From positions 62,001 to 126,000 of the forward strand of contig JAAYAY010000024.1 in the NCBI GenBank assembly GCA_012719125.1: a DNA stretch of 64,000 nt, read 5' to 3'. Source of the DNA: Planctomycetaceae bacterium (GTDB lineage: Bacteria > Planctomycetota > Planctomycetia > Pirellulales > Thermoguttaceae). Shown piece by piece: positions 43,731 through 51,622 of this stretch; within the stretch, counting starts at the first letter, position 1, and each line of letters begins with the position of its first letter. Position numbers and translations under genes: made by a program. Under the pieces are notes generated by a model. That model ran no database searches and had not been told where the DNA came from. It saw only the letters and a list, made by a program, of their open reading frames with translations.

Positions 43731-43816
43731 AGGTGGGAAAAGGGGTCAGGACTCTTTTGTGCGAAGCACCCGAAGGCCCGTTGACGGCAAAAGAGTCCTG
43801 ACCCCTTTTCCCACCT
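43731..43816. repeat. Perfect 29-bp inverted repeat (GGGAAAAGGGGTCAGGACTC type)
   Basis: Arms 43731-43759 and 43788-43816 are exact reverse complements; the loop is 28 nt. A third partial unit (GACCCCTTTTCCC) follows. It lies between the aldolase and isomerase genes. This type of palindrome is typical of REP/BIME-like elements moved by tyrosine transposases; it may also act as an mRNA hairpin that lowers downstream expression. Confidence 0.9.
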
Positions 43817-43850
43817 GACCCCTTTTCCCGGTCTGCATCAGGGAACTTCC

Positions 43851-45263
43851 ATGAACGCTCAATCCCCGAAACCGCGGGTCGGTCTGCTCGCCCTCACGCT
43901 GGAACTCTATGAGACCCTGGCTCCGGACCTCCGTGCAGGACGCGAGAAATGGCTCCGTGACGCAGTTCTTCCGGCTTTGGCGCCGATCGCCGATATCCAC
44001 TTCCAGCGGGCCGTCTTCCGCCGCGACGACATCGACCAGACGGTCCGCCAGCTAGAGCACGAAGGCGTCGACGCCCTGCTCGTGATCTGCCTGAGCTATT
44101 CGCCAAGCCAACTGTCGCTGCCGGCTTTGCAGCGAACGAACCTGCCGATCGTGGTATGGAACACTCAGGAGTTGTACGGCGTCGACGAGACCTTTGACGG
44201 CGGCCTGATGACCGCCAATCACGGTGTCCACGGAACGCAGGACCTGTGCAACGTGCTGTTGCGGAGCGGGGTTCGCTTCGAGTACGTGACTTCCCACCTC
44301 AACGACGCCGATGGCCTTCGAGCCCTTGAGGATACCTTTGTGGCAGCAACCGCAGTTTCGCGATTGCGCCACGTCCGCTTGGGCTTGATGGGCTATCCCT
44401 TTCCCGGAATGGGCGATCTGGGACTCGACACGACGCACTTGGCCGGCACCCTGGGTTGCCACTGGCAGACGCTCTCCGCCGAGGATTTTATCAGGCGTGC
44501 TGAGAATGCCGATGCAGGGGATGCAGCTCGACTCGTAGACGAATATCGACAGACCTACGATCTGGCGGACGATCTGACTCCGCAGGACCTGGAAGAAACA
44601 GCCCGGGCGGAGTTGGCCTTACGCTCCCTCGTCACCGAACACAAACTGAACGCCCTGAGCTACCAGTTCCTGGCTCTGGGCGAAGACGAGCGGACCGTGA
44701 CAATTCCCTTTGTCGGGATCAGCCGGCTGATGGCCGAGGGAATCGGATTCGGCGGCGAAGGGGATCTGATCGGTGCGACGGGGACGTGGCTGCTCGGCCA
44801 GGTCCGGCGGCCGGCAACGTTCAGCGAAATCTTCACCACCGACTTCGCGGGCAACGGCCTGTTCATGAGCCACATGGGCGAGTGCAACCCGGCCATGGCC
44901 CGCTCGGACCGCAAGATTCCGCTGGTGGCCCGCCCCAAACCGATCACCCGGATACGGGGCCGCCAATTGGCGCTGGCGGTGAGCTTGCAGCCGGGCCCGG
45001 CCACCTTGTGTGCCCTCACCTTGGGCCCCGGGGGACGCTGGCGACTGGTGGCCAGTCAGGTGGAAGTGGATGATTTCGGTCCGCTCCCTTCCATGGCCGT
45101 GCCCCATTTCAAACTGAAGGTCACGGGCGGCGACGTGCGCGATTGGCTAACGGCCTACGCAAAGGCCGGCGGCCCGCACCACAACGCCCTATGCTTCGGC
45201 GATGCAACCGCACGACTGCAGTCGGTCGCCCGAATGCTGGATGCGGACTACTTTGAAGTGTGA
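43851..45263 (+). CDS. L-fucose/L-arabinose isomerase-like protein
   Basis: 470 residues. The architecture follows AraA/FucI: N-terminal sugar-binding Rossmann-like domains (PIVVWNTQELYG, YVTSHLNDADGLRALEDTFV) and a C-terminal metal site. Ligands visible: E303 in GIGFGGEGDLIGA, E326 or D331 in FSEIFTTDFAGN, H341 in FMSHMGECNP and the late GGPHHNAL His pair. This should be a Mn-dependent aldose-ketose isomerase; the exact sugar is not evident. It ends 3 bp before the kinase start. Confidence 0.85.
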   Translation: MNAQSPKPRVGLLALTLELYETLAPDLRAGREKWLRDAVLPALAPIADIHFQRAVFRRDDIDQTVRQLEHEGVDALLVICLSYSPSQLSLPALQRTNLPIVVWNTQELYGVDETFDGGLMTANHGVHGTQDLCNVLLRSGVRFEYVTSHLNDADGLRALEDTFVAATAVSRLRHVRLGLMGYPFPGMGDLGLDTTHLAGTLGCHWQTLSAEDFIRRAENADAGDAARLVDEYRQTYDLADDLTPQDLEETARAELALRSLVTEHKLNALSYQFLALGEDERTVTIPFVGISRLMAEGIGFGGEGDLIGATGTWLLGQVRRPATFSEIFTTDFAGNGLFMSHMGECNPAMARSDRKIPLVARPKPITRIRGRQLALAVSLQPGPATLCALTLGPGGRWRLVASQVEVDDFGPLPSMAVPHFKLKVTGGDVRDWLTAYAKAGGPHHNALCFGDATARLQSVARMLDADYFEV

Positions 45264-45266
45264 GGT

Positions 45267-46709
45267 ATGACATTTCTCGGACTCGACCTTGGCACGACCA
45301 ACGTGAAGGCCCTGGCGGTCGACGCTCGGGGTGCGATCGTTGCCCAAGGTTCCTCGCCGGTAACCCGAACCACAACGCCGGGCGGCGGTGTGGAGCAGGA
45401 CGTCGACCAGATCTGGAGCGCCACCCGCGAAGCAATCCGCCAGGTCACAACCCAGGTTTCGGCGGAAGAAATCCGGTCCATCGGCATCTCGAGCCAGGGC
45501 GGGGCGCTGCAATTGCTCGGCACGCGGGATAGGCCGCAGGGCCCTGTCATCAGTTGGCTCGACGGCCGCGGTCACCCATTCGACCGGGAGTTCGAGCAGC
45601 GGATGGGAGTAGACTGGTTGGTTGCCCACACCGGGCACAACCTGAGTTCGATGGCCCTGGGACAATTGCTGCGGCTTCAGAAGGAATCGCCGGAGAAGCT
45701 CGACGATGCAGAAGGCGTGGGATTCGTGGGCGACGTGATCGTAGGCCGACTCTGCGGCCGGCGGGCCCATGATCCGACGAGTCTTTCCATCGGCATGCTC
45801 CACAACCCGCGGCTTGGCGACGCCGACCCCGATCTGTTGAAACAACTGAAGATCGACGACAAGATACTCCCCGATCTGACACCGGCAACCAAGCCGGCGG
45901 GCCAATTGCTCGGCGAAGTCGCCGAGCAGACCGGGTTGGCGGCGGGGATCCCGGTGTCGGCGGCAATTCATGACCAGTATGCCGCCTCGGTCGGCGCCGG
46001 GACCGTGGCCGAGGGCGACGTGCTCGTCGGCACCGGCACGGCCTGGGTGCTGCTGGCGACCATGGGACGTCTGGCGCCGCCGATTGCTCCGCGAACGTTC
46101 GTCTGCCCCCATCCATTCGAAGGCCTCTACGGCCAACTGCTGTCGATGAGCAACGGCGGCTCGGCCGTCCAGTGGTTGTTGGAAGTGACGGGCCAAAGTG
46201 CGTTGCGGGGTGAGGAGTTGGACGATCGGCTGGCATCGGTCTCTCCCGGCGCAGACGGGCTGCGCTGCTGGCCGCTGTTGAAGGAGGCTGGGCGAATAGC
46301 GGGCAGTATGACGCCCGGCGGCAGGTTCGCAGGGATCACGCTGGGCCATTCGGCGAGCCATTTGCTGCGCGCGGTCGTGGAAGGACTGGCGTGCGAGTTG
46401 ATGCGGCACCTGGACTGGTTCACGGCAGCCGGATCGCCCATGAATCGCCTGGTCGTGTCGGGACCCGCGGCCGCCAGTTCCGTGGTCCCCCAGATCCTGG
46501 CCGACGTCACCAGTCGGCCCGTCACCTGCCTGAGCCAACCGGAGATGAGCGCCTTCGGCGCCGCAACGATCGCTCGCGGACTGGTGGAGCCGGACGCAGA
46601 CTTGCGCGAGCTGGCGTCGGCCGTCGCACCTGCCCACCGTACCGTCACGCCAGGTGCGAATGCTGACGTGTACCGACGCGTTTTCACCGAATACCTCGCC
46701 GCCCTGTAG
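45267..46709 (+). CDS. FGGY-family carbohydrate kinase (xylulokinase-like)
   Basis: 480 residues. ATP-binding actin-like fold: FLGLDLGTTNVKALAVDARG at the start, SWLDGRG in the sugar site, catalytic D236 in IHDQYAASVGAG, VGTGTAWVLL phosphate loop and SNGGSAVQWLLE. The C-terminal block RLVVSGPAAASSVVPQILAD with PEMSAFGAATIA fits the family. It should phosphorylate the ketose made by the isomerase. The stop codon TAG is supplied by a dispersed repeat (copy at 46707), so the end may have been altered by it. Confidence 0.92.
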   Translation: MTFLGLDLGTTNVKALAVDARGAIVAQGSSPVTRTTTPGGGVEQDVDQIWSATREAIRQVTTQVSAEEIRSIGISSQGGALQLLGTRDRPQGPVISWLDGRGHPFDREFEQRMGVDWLVAHTGHNLSSMALGQLLRLQKESPEKLDDAEGVGFVGDVIVGRLCGRRAHDPTSLSIGMLHNPRLGDADPDLLKQLKIDDKILPDLTPATKPAGQLLGEVAEQTGLAAGIPVSAAIHDQYAASVGAGTVAEGDVLVGTGTAWVLLATMGRLAPPIAPRTFVCPHPFEGLYGQLLSMSNGGSAVQWLLEVTGQSALRGEELDDRLASVSPGADGLRCWPLLKEAGRIAGSMTPGGRFAGITLGHSASHLLRAVVEGLACELMRHLDWFTAAGSPMNRLVVSGPAAASSVVPQILADVTSRPVTCLSQPEMSAFGAATIARGLVEPDADLRELASAVAPAHRTVTPGANADVYRRVFTEYLAAL

Positions 46710-46733
46710 GTGCCGGGCGCCGCACGGCTCCTC
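46707..46733. repeat. Dispersed GGTGCCGGGCGCCGC repeat, copy 2
   Basis: TAGGTGCCGGGCGCCGCACG then GCTCCTC. Its first three bases are the kinase stop codon. The second arm is degraded. Confidence 0.7.
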
Positions 46734-46771
46734 GAACTACAACACGCTTCACGCCCCAGGAACAACCCGCC

Positions 46772-47824
46772 ATGCAACCCATTCCCCTCCACCACGTTTG
46801 GCAATACACCGACGTCGACCGCGACTTCTGGCAGCAGCACCTGGAGGACTGGGTGCCCAAGCGGATCTTCGACGCCCACACCCACGTGAACGAGCCCCGC
46901 TTTCGCATCGTGGAACGTACGGACGAGATGCGGCGCCAGTACTGGGTGAACGAGGTGAGCGAACCGATCGGTGCCGCCGACGCCCAGCGGTGCTACGAAA
47001 CGGTCTTTCCCGGCCGCGAGTTCGCCTGCCTGGCCTTCGGCCATCCGAGCCTCGACTACGACATCGAGGCGAGCAATGCCGGTTTGCAGGAGGAGGCGCC
47101 CCGGCGCGGCTGGTCGCACCTGATTGTCTCCAAGCCCGACTGGACTGCCGAGCAGTTGGAGACGCGTCTAACCTCCTCCGGCGCCCTCGGCGTCAAGCCC
47201 TACTATGCGATGATCCCCGACCAGGACCCGTCCACGCGGGACAAGTACTTGGAGGCGAGCATCTTCCAGTTCCTCCCGCACGCCCAACTGGAACTGCTCG
47301 ATCAGCGCCGAGCGGTGGTGATGCTCCACGTGCCGAAAGCAGCCCGGCTGGGCCACCTGGAGAACATCGCCGAGGTCAAGCAGATTCGCCGCCAATACCC
47401 GCACGTTCGCCTGATCATCGCCCACCTGGGCCGCTGCTACACACTGACCCATGCCCAGGAAGCTTTTCCCCAATTGGCCGACGACGCCGGGCTCTACTTC
47501 GACAACTCGGCCGTGCTCAACCCCGACGTCCACCGCTTCGCCCTGCACACGTTCGGCCCCTCGAGAATCCTCTACGGTACCGACAACCCGATCTTCTACA
47601 TGCGCGGCCGCCGGCAGTGGAAGGGAACCACGTATATCAACCGCACGAGCTATCCCTTCCACTTCAACAAAGACCGCGAGCCGCCCGAGATCGAGGCCGC
47701 CTACACGCTCTACATGTACGAAGCCCTCCGGGCGCTCAGGTTGGCGTGTGAGGCACTGTCGCTAGGCCCCGAGGATGTCGAAGCGATCTTTCACGGCAAT
47801 GCAGAACGGGTGTTGGGGCTCTGA
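46772..47824 (+). CDS. Amidohydrolase-2 family TIM-barrel hydrolase
   Basis: 350 residues. Metal-site motifs: H-x-H in KRIFDAHTHVNEPRF, a later His in VRLIIAHLGRCYT and Asp in ILYGTDNPIFYM. This family includes lactonases, decarboxylases and related hydrolases, and is often present in sugar-acid pathways. It is the last gene of the plus-strand sugar operon, 62 bp after the kinase. The substrate is unknown; a lactone or sugar acid is a guess from context. Confidence 0.85.
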   Translation: MQPIPLHHVWQYTDVDRDFWQQHLEDWVPKRIFDAHTHVNEPRFRIVERTDEMRRQYWVNEVSEPIGAADAQRCYETVFPGREFACLAFGHPSLDYDIEASNAGLQEEAPRRGWSHLIVSKPDWTAEQLETRLTSSGALGVKPYYAMIPDQDPSTRDKYLEASIFQFLPHAQLELLDQRRAVVMLHVPKAARLGHLENIAEVKQIRRQYPHVRLIIAHLGRCYTLTHAQEAFPQLADDAGLYFDNSAVLNPDVHRFALHTFGPSRILYGTDNPIFYMRGRRQWKGTTYINRTSYPFHFNKDREPPEIEAAYTLYMYEALRALRLACEALSLGPEDVEAIFHGNAERVLGL

Positions 47825-47842
47825 GAGACAGACCACTTCTGC

Positions 47843-47927
47843 AGTGGGTCGCACTTGCCGAGTGCGACTCCCCCGTGGCAAACCGTGCCCCTCTTCACAA
47901 GTGACACTCGGCAAGTATCACCCACTT
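47843..47927. repeat. GTGGGTGACACTTGCCGAGTG-type inverted repeat, copy 1
   Basis: Left arm 47843-47870 and right arm 47901-47927 are near reverse complements, each containing the inner palindrome CACTTGCCGAGTG. It separates two convergent genes. Further copies at 50755 and 56059. Confidence 0.75.
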
Positions 47928-47939
47928 GCCTGCCCGCGA

Positions 47940-48521
47940 TCAGCGATACAGCCCCAGTTCCATCGAGAACAGATTGACCGATCGTTTCTCTCGGTCGACG
48001 TTCTTGATGTGAATCGTGATCCTGCCGGGCACGAGCAGATCGAGCGGCACCGCGTAGAACTTGAGCCGTTCGGCAGTCGGATAGCTCTCGTTCTGCGCCA
48101 CCGGTAAGAACAACTCCGTGCCTTCGTGTTCGCAGGGCTTCAGCCGGGTCCCGTTTAGCGAAACGTCGATCTGCAGATCCGAGCAGTCCTGTTTCGTCTC
48201 AACTCGCATCACGGCCCGGTCGAATTTCACGGCCGAAGTGTCGTCGGGAATGATGATTCGGAGCGTCTTCTCGTTGCCCGCCGGGAAGGTGCCGAAGCCG
48301 GGATAGACGGCGTAGTCGTTCGACACGGTCTTGAGAAACTCGACGTCGGTGATCCGCTTGAGCCCCTCGGTCATGGCCGGCCGCTGCTGGCTCGGCACAT
48401 AGTCGTGGTTGAACAGGCACTTGTAGTCGGTCGCCTCGGGCGTCTTGTGATAGGTCTCGGCGGCAACGACTGCTGCGGGAATAGCCAGAATCCACGCGAG
48501 AACCACGAGACGAACATTCAT
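47940..48521 (-). CDS. Secreted protein of unknown function
   Basis: 193 residues, signal peptide MNVRLVVLAWILAIPAAVVA. The soluble part contains beta-type text (DRAVMRVETKQDCSDLQIDV, FYAVPLDLLVPGRITIHIKN), like a small beta sandwich that might bind carbohydrate. Its ATG overlaps the deacetylase stop by 4 nt (ATGA), so both are co-translated. No known family; no catalytic motif. Confidence 0.75.
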   Translation of the reverse strand: MNVRLVVLAWILAIPAAVVAAETYHKTPEATDYKCLFNHDYVPSQQRPAMTEGLKRITDVEFLKTVSNDYAVYPGFGTFPAGNEKTLRIIIPDDTSAVKFDRAVMRVETKQDCSDLQIDVSLNGTRLKPCEHEGTELFLPVAQNESYPTAERLKFYAVPLDLLVPGRITIHIKNVDREKRSVNLFSMELGLYR

Positions 48522-49660
48522 AGCACTCTCGTTCCCTTCCAGAAAGCGGCACCCACCTTGTCGAACTTCCGTGAGAAGACGACCACGTCGGCCGACTTGC
48601 CCGCTTCGAGGCTGCCCGTGCGGCGGCTCAGGCCGAGCAACTCGGCCGGATTGAGCGACGCCATCCGCACCGCCTCGTGAACCGGGGCGCCCGTGTACCG
48701 GATGAACCGGCGGACGCCCTCGTTGAGCAGGCTGCTGCTGCCGATCAGCGTGCCGCTGTCTTCGTAATAGACGCCTCGATCGGTGCTTCTAACCTTCTTG
48801 TTCATGTAGTCGTAGGTGCCCGGCTCGGCCCCGGCCGAGATGACGGCGTCGGAAATGAGGATGATCCGATCGGCCCGCTTGGCCTTCCACGCCAGTTGCA
48901 GCAGTTCCGGGGCCACGTGCGTCCCGTCGGGGTTCAACTCGCAGAACACGCCGTCGCCGTTGAGACCATAGGCGGCCAGCCCCGGCTTGCGGTGGTCGAG
49001 CCCGCTCATGGCGTTGTAGAGATGGGTGACGCACGTCTTGACCCGACTGCACACCCGGGCGGCCCCGGCGGCCGTCGCCAGGCTGTGTCCCACGCACGGC
49101 TGGATTCGTAGTCGGCGCATGGCCGCCGGCAGCTTGTCGGCGTCCTCAAGTTCGGGAGCGAAGGTCATCATGCAGATCCGACCGCCGGCGATCTCCTGAA
49201 GGCGGTTGAGATAATCCGGATCGACGGGCCGGATGTAGGCCTCCTGAATCCCGCCCCGCTTGGCCGGATTGACGAAGGGACCTTCGACATACATCCCCGG
49301 CACACGGTCCGAGCAGCCGGCATTCTGAAGCAATCGGGCCACGCGGCCGATAACCGCTTCGTCGGCCATCATAGTCGGCACGAACTGCAAGATGCCGTGG
49401 GCGAGCAAGGTCGCCTGGATTCGTTCCAGACCCTCGTCGGTGCAGGTTTCCCAACCGACGAGGCCGGCGCCGTGAATGTGGACGTCGATGAGCCCCGGCG
49501 TCACGTAGCCGCCCCGGGCGTCGATCTCAGTTGTTCCCCGCGGCGTCTTCTTCGCCTCGCCAGCATAACGGATCCGCCCGCCGGACACGATCACCGTGCC
49601 GTTTGGAATCGAACGATCGGGAAGGATTATTTCGCCGTTCTGAATGCAAAACGTGGTCAT
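48518..49660 (-). CDS. nagA: N-acetylglucosamine-6-phosphate deacetylase
   Basis: 380 residues. Amidohydrolase fold with motifs typical of NagA: GLIDVHIHGAGLVGWET (H-x-H), VEGPFVNPAKRGG (metal Glu), CVGHSLATAAGA (His), VTHLYNAMSGLDHRKPG (His) and LISDAVISAG (catalytic Asp). It removes the acetyl group from GlcNAc-6-P to give GlcN-6-P for amino-sugar use. NagB is not adjacent. Gene overlaps the secreted unknown downstream. Confidence 0.92.
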   Translation of the reverse strand: MTTFCIQNGEIILPDRSIPNGTVIVSGGRIRYAGEAKKTPRGTTEIDARGGYVTPGLIDVHIHGAGLVGWETCTDEGLERIQATLLAHGILQFVPTMMADEAVIGRVARLLQNAGCSDRVPGMYVEGPFVNPAKRGGIQEAYIRPVDPDYLNRLQEIAGGRICMMTFAPELEDADKLPAAMRRLRIQPCVGHSLATAAGAARVCSRVKTCVTHLYNAMSGLDHRKPGLAAYGLNGDGVFCELNPDGTHVAPELLQLAWKAKRADRIILISDAVISAGAEPGTYDYMNKKVRSTDRGVYYEDSGTLIGSSSLLNEGVRRFIRYTGAPVHEAVRMASLNPAELLGLSRRTGSLEAGKSADVVVFSRKFDKVGAAFWKGTRVL

Positions 49661-49700
49661 AGCTGCTAACGACTACAGGGCAGAGTAACATCCATTCAAA

Positions 49701-49806
49701 CGTAGGACAGGATTACATTCCCTCACACGTAGGACAGGTTTGTAACCTGTCTCGCGTAGCAGCGGATTGCGCCATTTCACAGACAGGTTACAAACCTGTC
49801 CTACGT
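49701..49806. repeat. Perfect 26-bp inverted repeat (ACGTAGGACAGGTTTGTAAC type)
   Basis: Arms 49727-49752 and 49781-49806 are exact reverse complements with a 28-nt loop; each arm also contains the palindrome ACAGGTT-TGT-AACCTGT. An extra partial arm stands at 49701-49716. It lies between nagA and the next minus-strand gene. Confidence 0.9.
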
Positions 49807-49819
49807 TTCCAATTTCACC

Positions 49820-50674
49820 CTACCCGGCCACCTGCTGCATGGCGGCCTTGAGGGCTTCAATCCCCTTGGCGATATCGCCGACCCGGTCGTCGCCCGCCTC
49901 GCGCTCGAAGACGTAGTCGCCCGCGTAGTCGGCCTCGGCCAGGATGCGGACGAAGGCGACCCAATCGACCTCGCCGGTGCCGACGACCACCTCTTCGCCC
50001 CACTGGCCCTTGACCGCGGTTCGCCTGGCGTCCTTGACGTGCACCTGCTCGACGTGCGGCACGAGCTTGCCCAGGGCCTCGATCGGTTCGTCCATGTCGT
50101 AGAGGATCAAATTGGCAGGGTCGAAGTTGACGGTCACGTTGCTCGCTCCCCGTTTGGCCATTTCGTTCAGGAAGGCCAACAGCGTATCGGCCGTCTCCTG
50201 GCCCGATTCGAGCAACAGGGACCCGCCGATCTCGGCGTACATCCGGGCGAGAGTGTCGATGCGTCCGCTCAGCTTGTCGAACTGTGGATCGCTCGGTTCG
50301 TGGGGCAGAAAGCCGGCATGGGTGCTCACGAGCTTCACGCCCATCTGCTGGGCCAATGCCGCGGCCGCCTTGGCCAGTTCCTGGTTCCCTTCCCAGTGCT
50401 CGTCGGGCACGATCCCGCCGGTGCGGCGGATGGCGTCGGGGGTGCTGTAGTCCTCGCCGATAGTGGAAAACATGCCGGAGACGATGGCGATACCCGACTC
50501 GGCGAGGATCTCCTGGGTGCCCTCCCACGTGCCCGGATCGTCGCGGTGCGGGGTGAGGCCGAGTTGCACCTTCTTCAGGCCAAGCTTGTTCACCTTTTCC
50601 GCAAGGTCCTGGGGCCCCGTGGCTTGGAGCGACCAACTGCACACGCCGATCTGATCTGCCGTCTGGATTCTCAT
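49820..50674 (-). CDS. Sugar phosphate isomerase/epimerase (xylose isomerase-like TIM barrel)
   Basis: 284 residues. The AP-endonuclease-2/xylose isomerase-like fold is shown by IGVCSWSLQATGPQDLAEKV at the start, LLLESGQETADTLLAFLNEM (metal Glu), VTVNFDPANLILYDMDEPIE (Asp), HVEQVHVKDARR (His) and GDYVFEREAGD (final Glu). Members interconvert sugars or sugar acids, but substrates vary. It is alone on the minus strand, next to nagA but 160 bp away across a repeat. Confidence 0.87.
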   Translation of the reverse strand: MRIQTADQIGVCSWSLQATGPQDLAEKVNKLGLKKVQLGLTPHRDDPGTWEGTQEILAESGIAIVSGMFSTIGEDYSTPDAIRRTGGIVPDEHWEGNQELAKAAAALAQQMGVKLVSTHAGFLPHEPSDPQFDKLSGRIDTLARMYAEIGGSLLLESGQETADTLLAFLNEMAKRGASNVTVNFDPANLILYDMDEPIEALGKLVPHVEQVHVKDARRTAVKGQWGEEVVVGTGEVDWVAFVRILAEADYAGDYVFEREAGDDRVGDIAKGIEALKAAMQQVAG

Positions 50675-50969
50675 CGCATCATATCTCCACTAAAGGTGAG
50701 ACTCAGCCCATACGGCTACGAGTTTGATGGAAGCGGGCCCAGCCGTCAAGCCACGTGGGTGACACTCGCCGAGTGTCACCGTGGTCCCATCGGCAACGCG
50801 GCTCTATGAGAGGTCGCCAGAATGCCGGAAACGTCAACCAATTGAAGCCCGCAAGAAGTCGCACCCGGCAGGCGCGACCCACTGTGGGGCCGTCGGTGTA
50901 ACCGCTACTCCTCTGGAACACAAAACAACGCCCGCGGCCACCGTTCGAGCTCTCGCGATTGCACGACGC
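50675..50969. other. Intergenic region with repeat pair
   Basis: About 295 bp between divergent genes. It holds the second copy of the GTGGGTGACACT-type repeat (arms 50755-50780 and 50858-50886) and otherwise nothing recognisable. Confidence 0.4.
50755..50886. repeat. GTGGGTGACACTTGCCGAGTG-type inverted repeat, copy 2
   Basis: Left arm GTGGGTGACACTCGCCGAGT plus GTCACC (50755-50780), itself palindromic; right arm 50858-50886 ends in GCGCGACCCACTGTGG. The arms have diverged (GACAC versus CGCAC). Confidence 0.65.
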
Positions 50970-50998
50970 TTGACACTATTAACGCATTGCGTTATTAT
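50970..50998 (+). promoter_or_regulatory. Promoter of the higBA-type pair with embedded operator
   Basis: Perfect TTGACA (50970-50975), 17-nt spacer, TATTAT (50993-50998). A perfect palindrome TAACGCA-T-TGCGTTA (50980-50994) fills the spacer and touches the -10. The coding frame starts 10 nt after the -10, so the transcript would be nearly leaderless. The palindrome is the expected site for repression by the antitoxin. Confidence 0.7.
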
Positions 50999-51007
50999 GT
51001 CTTGGGT

Positions 51008-51289
51008 ATGATCCAGACATTCGCCGACAAGGATACCGAGCGACTGTTTCAACGGGAGCCGGTGAAGAAGCTCCCGCCACCGGTGCAGCGACCGGCGCTC
51101 CGCAAATTGTTGCTGCTCGACGCGGCCGAATCGCTGGACGATCTGCGCGTGCCGCCGGGAAATCGCCTGGAAAAGCTCGGCGCCCGGCGGAAAGGACAAT
51201 ACAGCGTCCGAATCAACGACCAATGGCGCATCTGCTTTCGTTGGGATTCCGGCAACGCATTCGACGTTGAGATTGCCGACTATCACTGA
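51008..51289 (+). CDS. higB: HigB/RelE-superfamily toxin
   Basis: 93 residues from ATG at 51008 (MIQTFADKDTERLFQREPVK). The proteic killer/HigB pattern is clear: KLLLLDAAESLDDLRVPPGN, RLEKLGARRKGQYSVRINDQ and WRICFRWDSGNAFDVEIADY. Such toxins cut mRNA on the ribosome. An upstream frame to 50987 lies in the promoter and is rejected. The antitoxin gene follows after 3 bp, toxin first, as in higBA loci. Confidence 0.88.
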   Translation: MIQTFADKDTERLFQREPVKKLPPPVQRPALRKLLLLDAAESLDDLRVPPGNRLEKLGARRKGQYSVRINDQWRICFRWDSGNAFDVEIADYH

Positions 51290-51292
51290 GGC

Positions 51293-51604
51293 ATGCAAAT
51301 GGCATCGCGAAAACTCGATCCGATCCACCCGGGCGAGATCCTGCTCGAAGAATTTCTGACTCCCTTAGGAATCAGCCAGTACCGACTGGCCAAGGATATC
51401 AGCGTACCCCCGCGCCGTATCAATGAAATCGTCCGGGGGCAGCGTTCCATTTCGGCGGATACCGCCCTTCGGTTGGCTCGCTACTTTCGAACCTCCGAGC
51501 GATTCTGGTTGAACTTGCAGACGCGTTTCGATCTAGAGGTTGAAAAAGACCGTTTGGGTAACCGCCTCGATCGTGAGGTTGTGTCCTGTGCAGTTCCAAA
51601 TTGA
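51293..51604 (+). CDS. higA: HigA-family antitoxin (XRE helix-turn-helix)
   Basis: 103 residues. PIHPGEILLEEFLTPLGISQ is the HigA signature, followed by the XRE helix-turn-helix (YRLAKDISVPPRRINEIVRG, QRSISADTALRLARYF) and FWLNLQTRFDLEVEKD. It should neutralise the toxin and bind the palindrome in the promoter. ATG 51293 and ATG 51299 are both possible starts; GAGG stands just before. Confidence 0.9.
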   Translation: MQMASRKLDPIHPGEILLEEFLTPLGISQYRLAKDISVPPRRINEIVRGQRSISADTALRLARYFRTSERFWLNLQTRFDLEVEKDRLGNRLDREVVSCAVPN

Positions 51605-51622
51605 GACAATCGGCTATCCATC

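Noticed and set aside
43731-43816. Rho-independent terminator
   Set aside because: No T-run, a long loop, and position between co-directional genes of one likely operon; better explained as a mobile palindrome.
42906-46709. lsr-type autoinducer-2 processing operon (LsrF-like aldolase plus FGGY kinase plus repressor)
   Set aside because: An isomerase with arabinose/fucose-isomerase metal ligands is present, and LsrG and an ABC importer are absent; a sugar route fits better.
50987-51007. Upstream start for the HigB toxin
   Set aside because: It would begin inside the -10/operator region; ATG 51008 gives the normal protein start.
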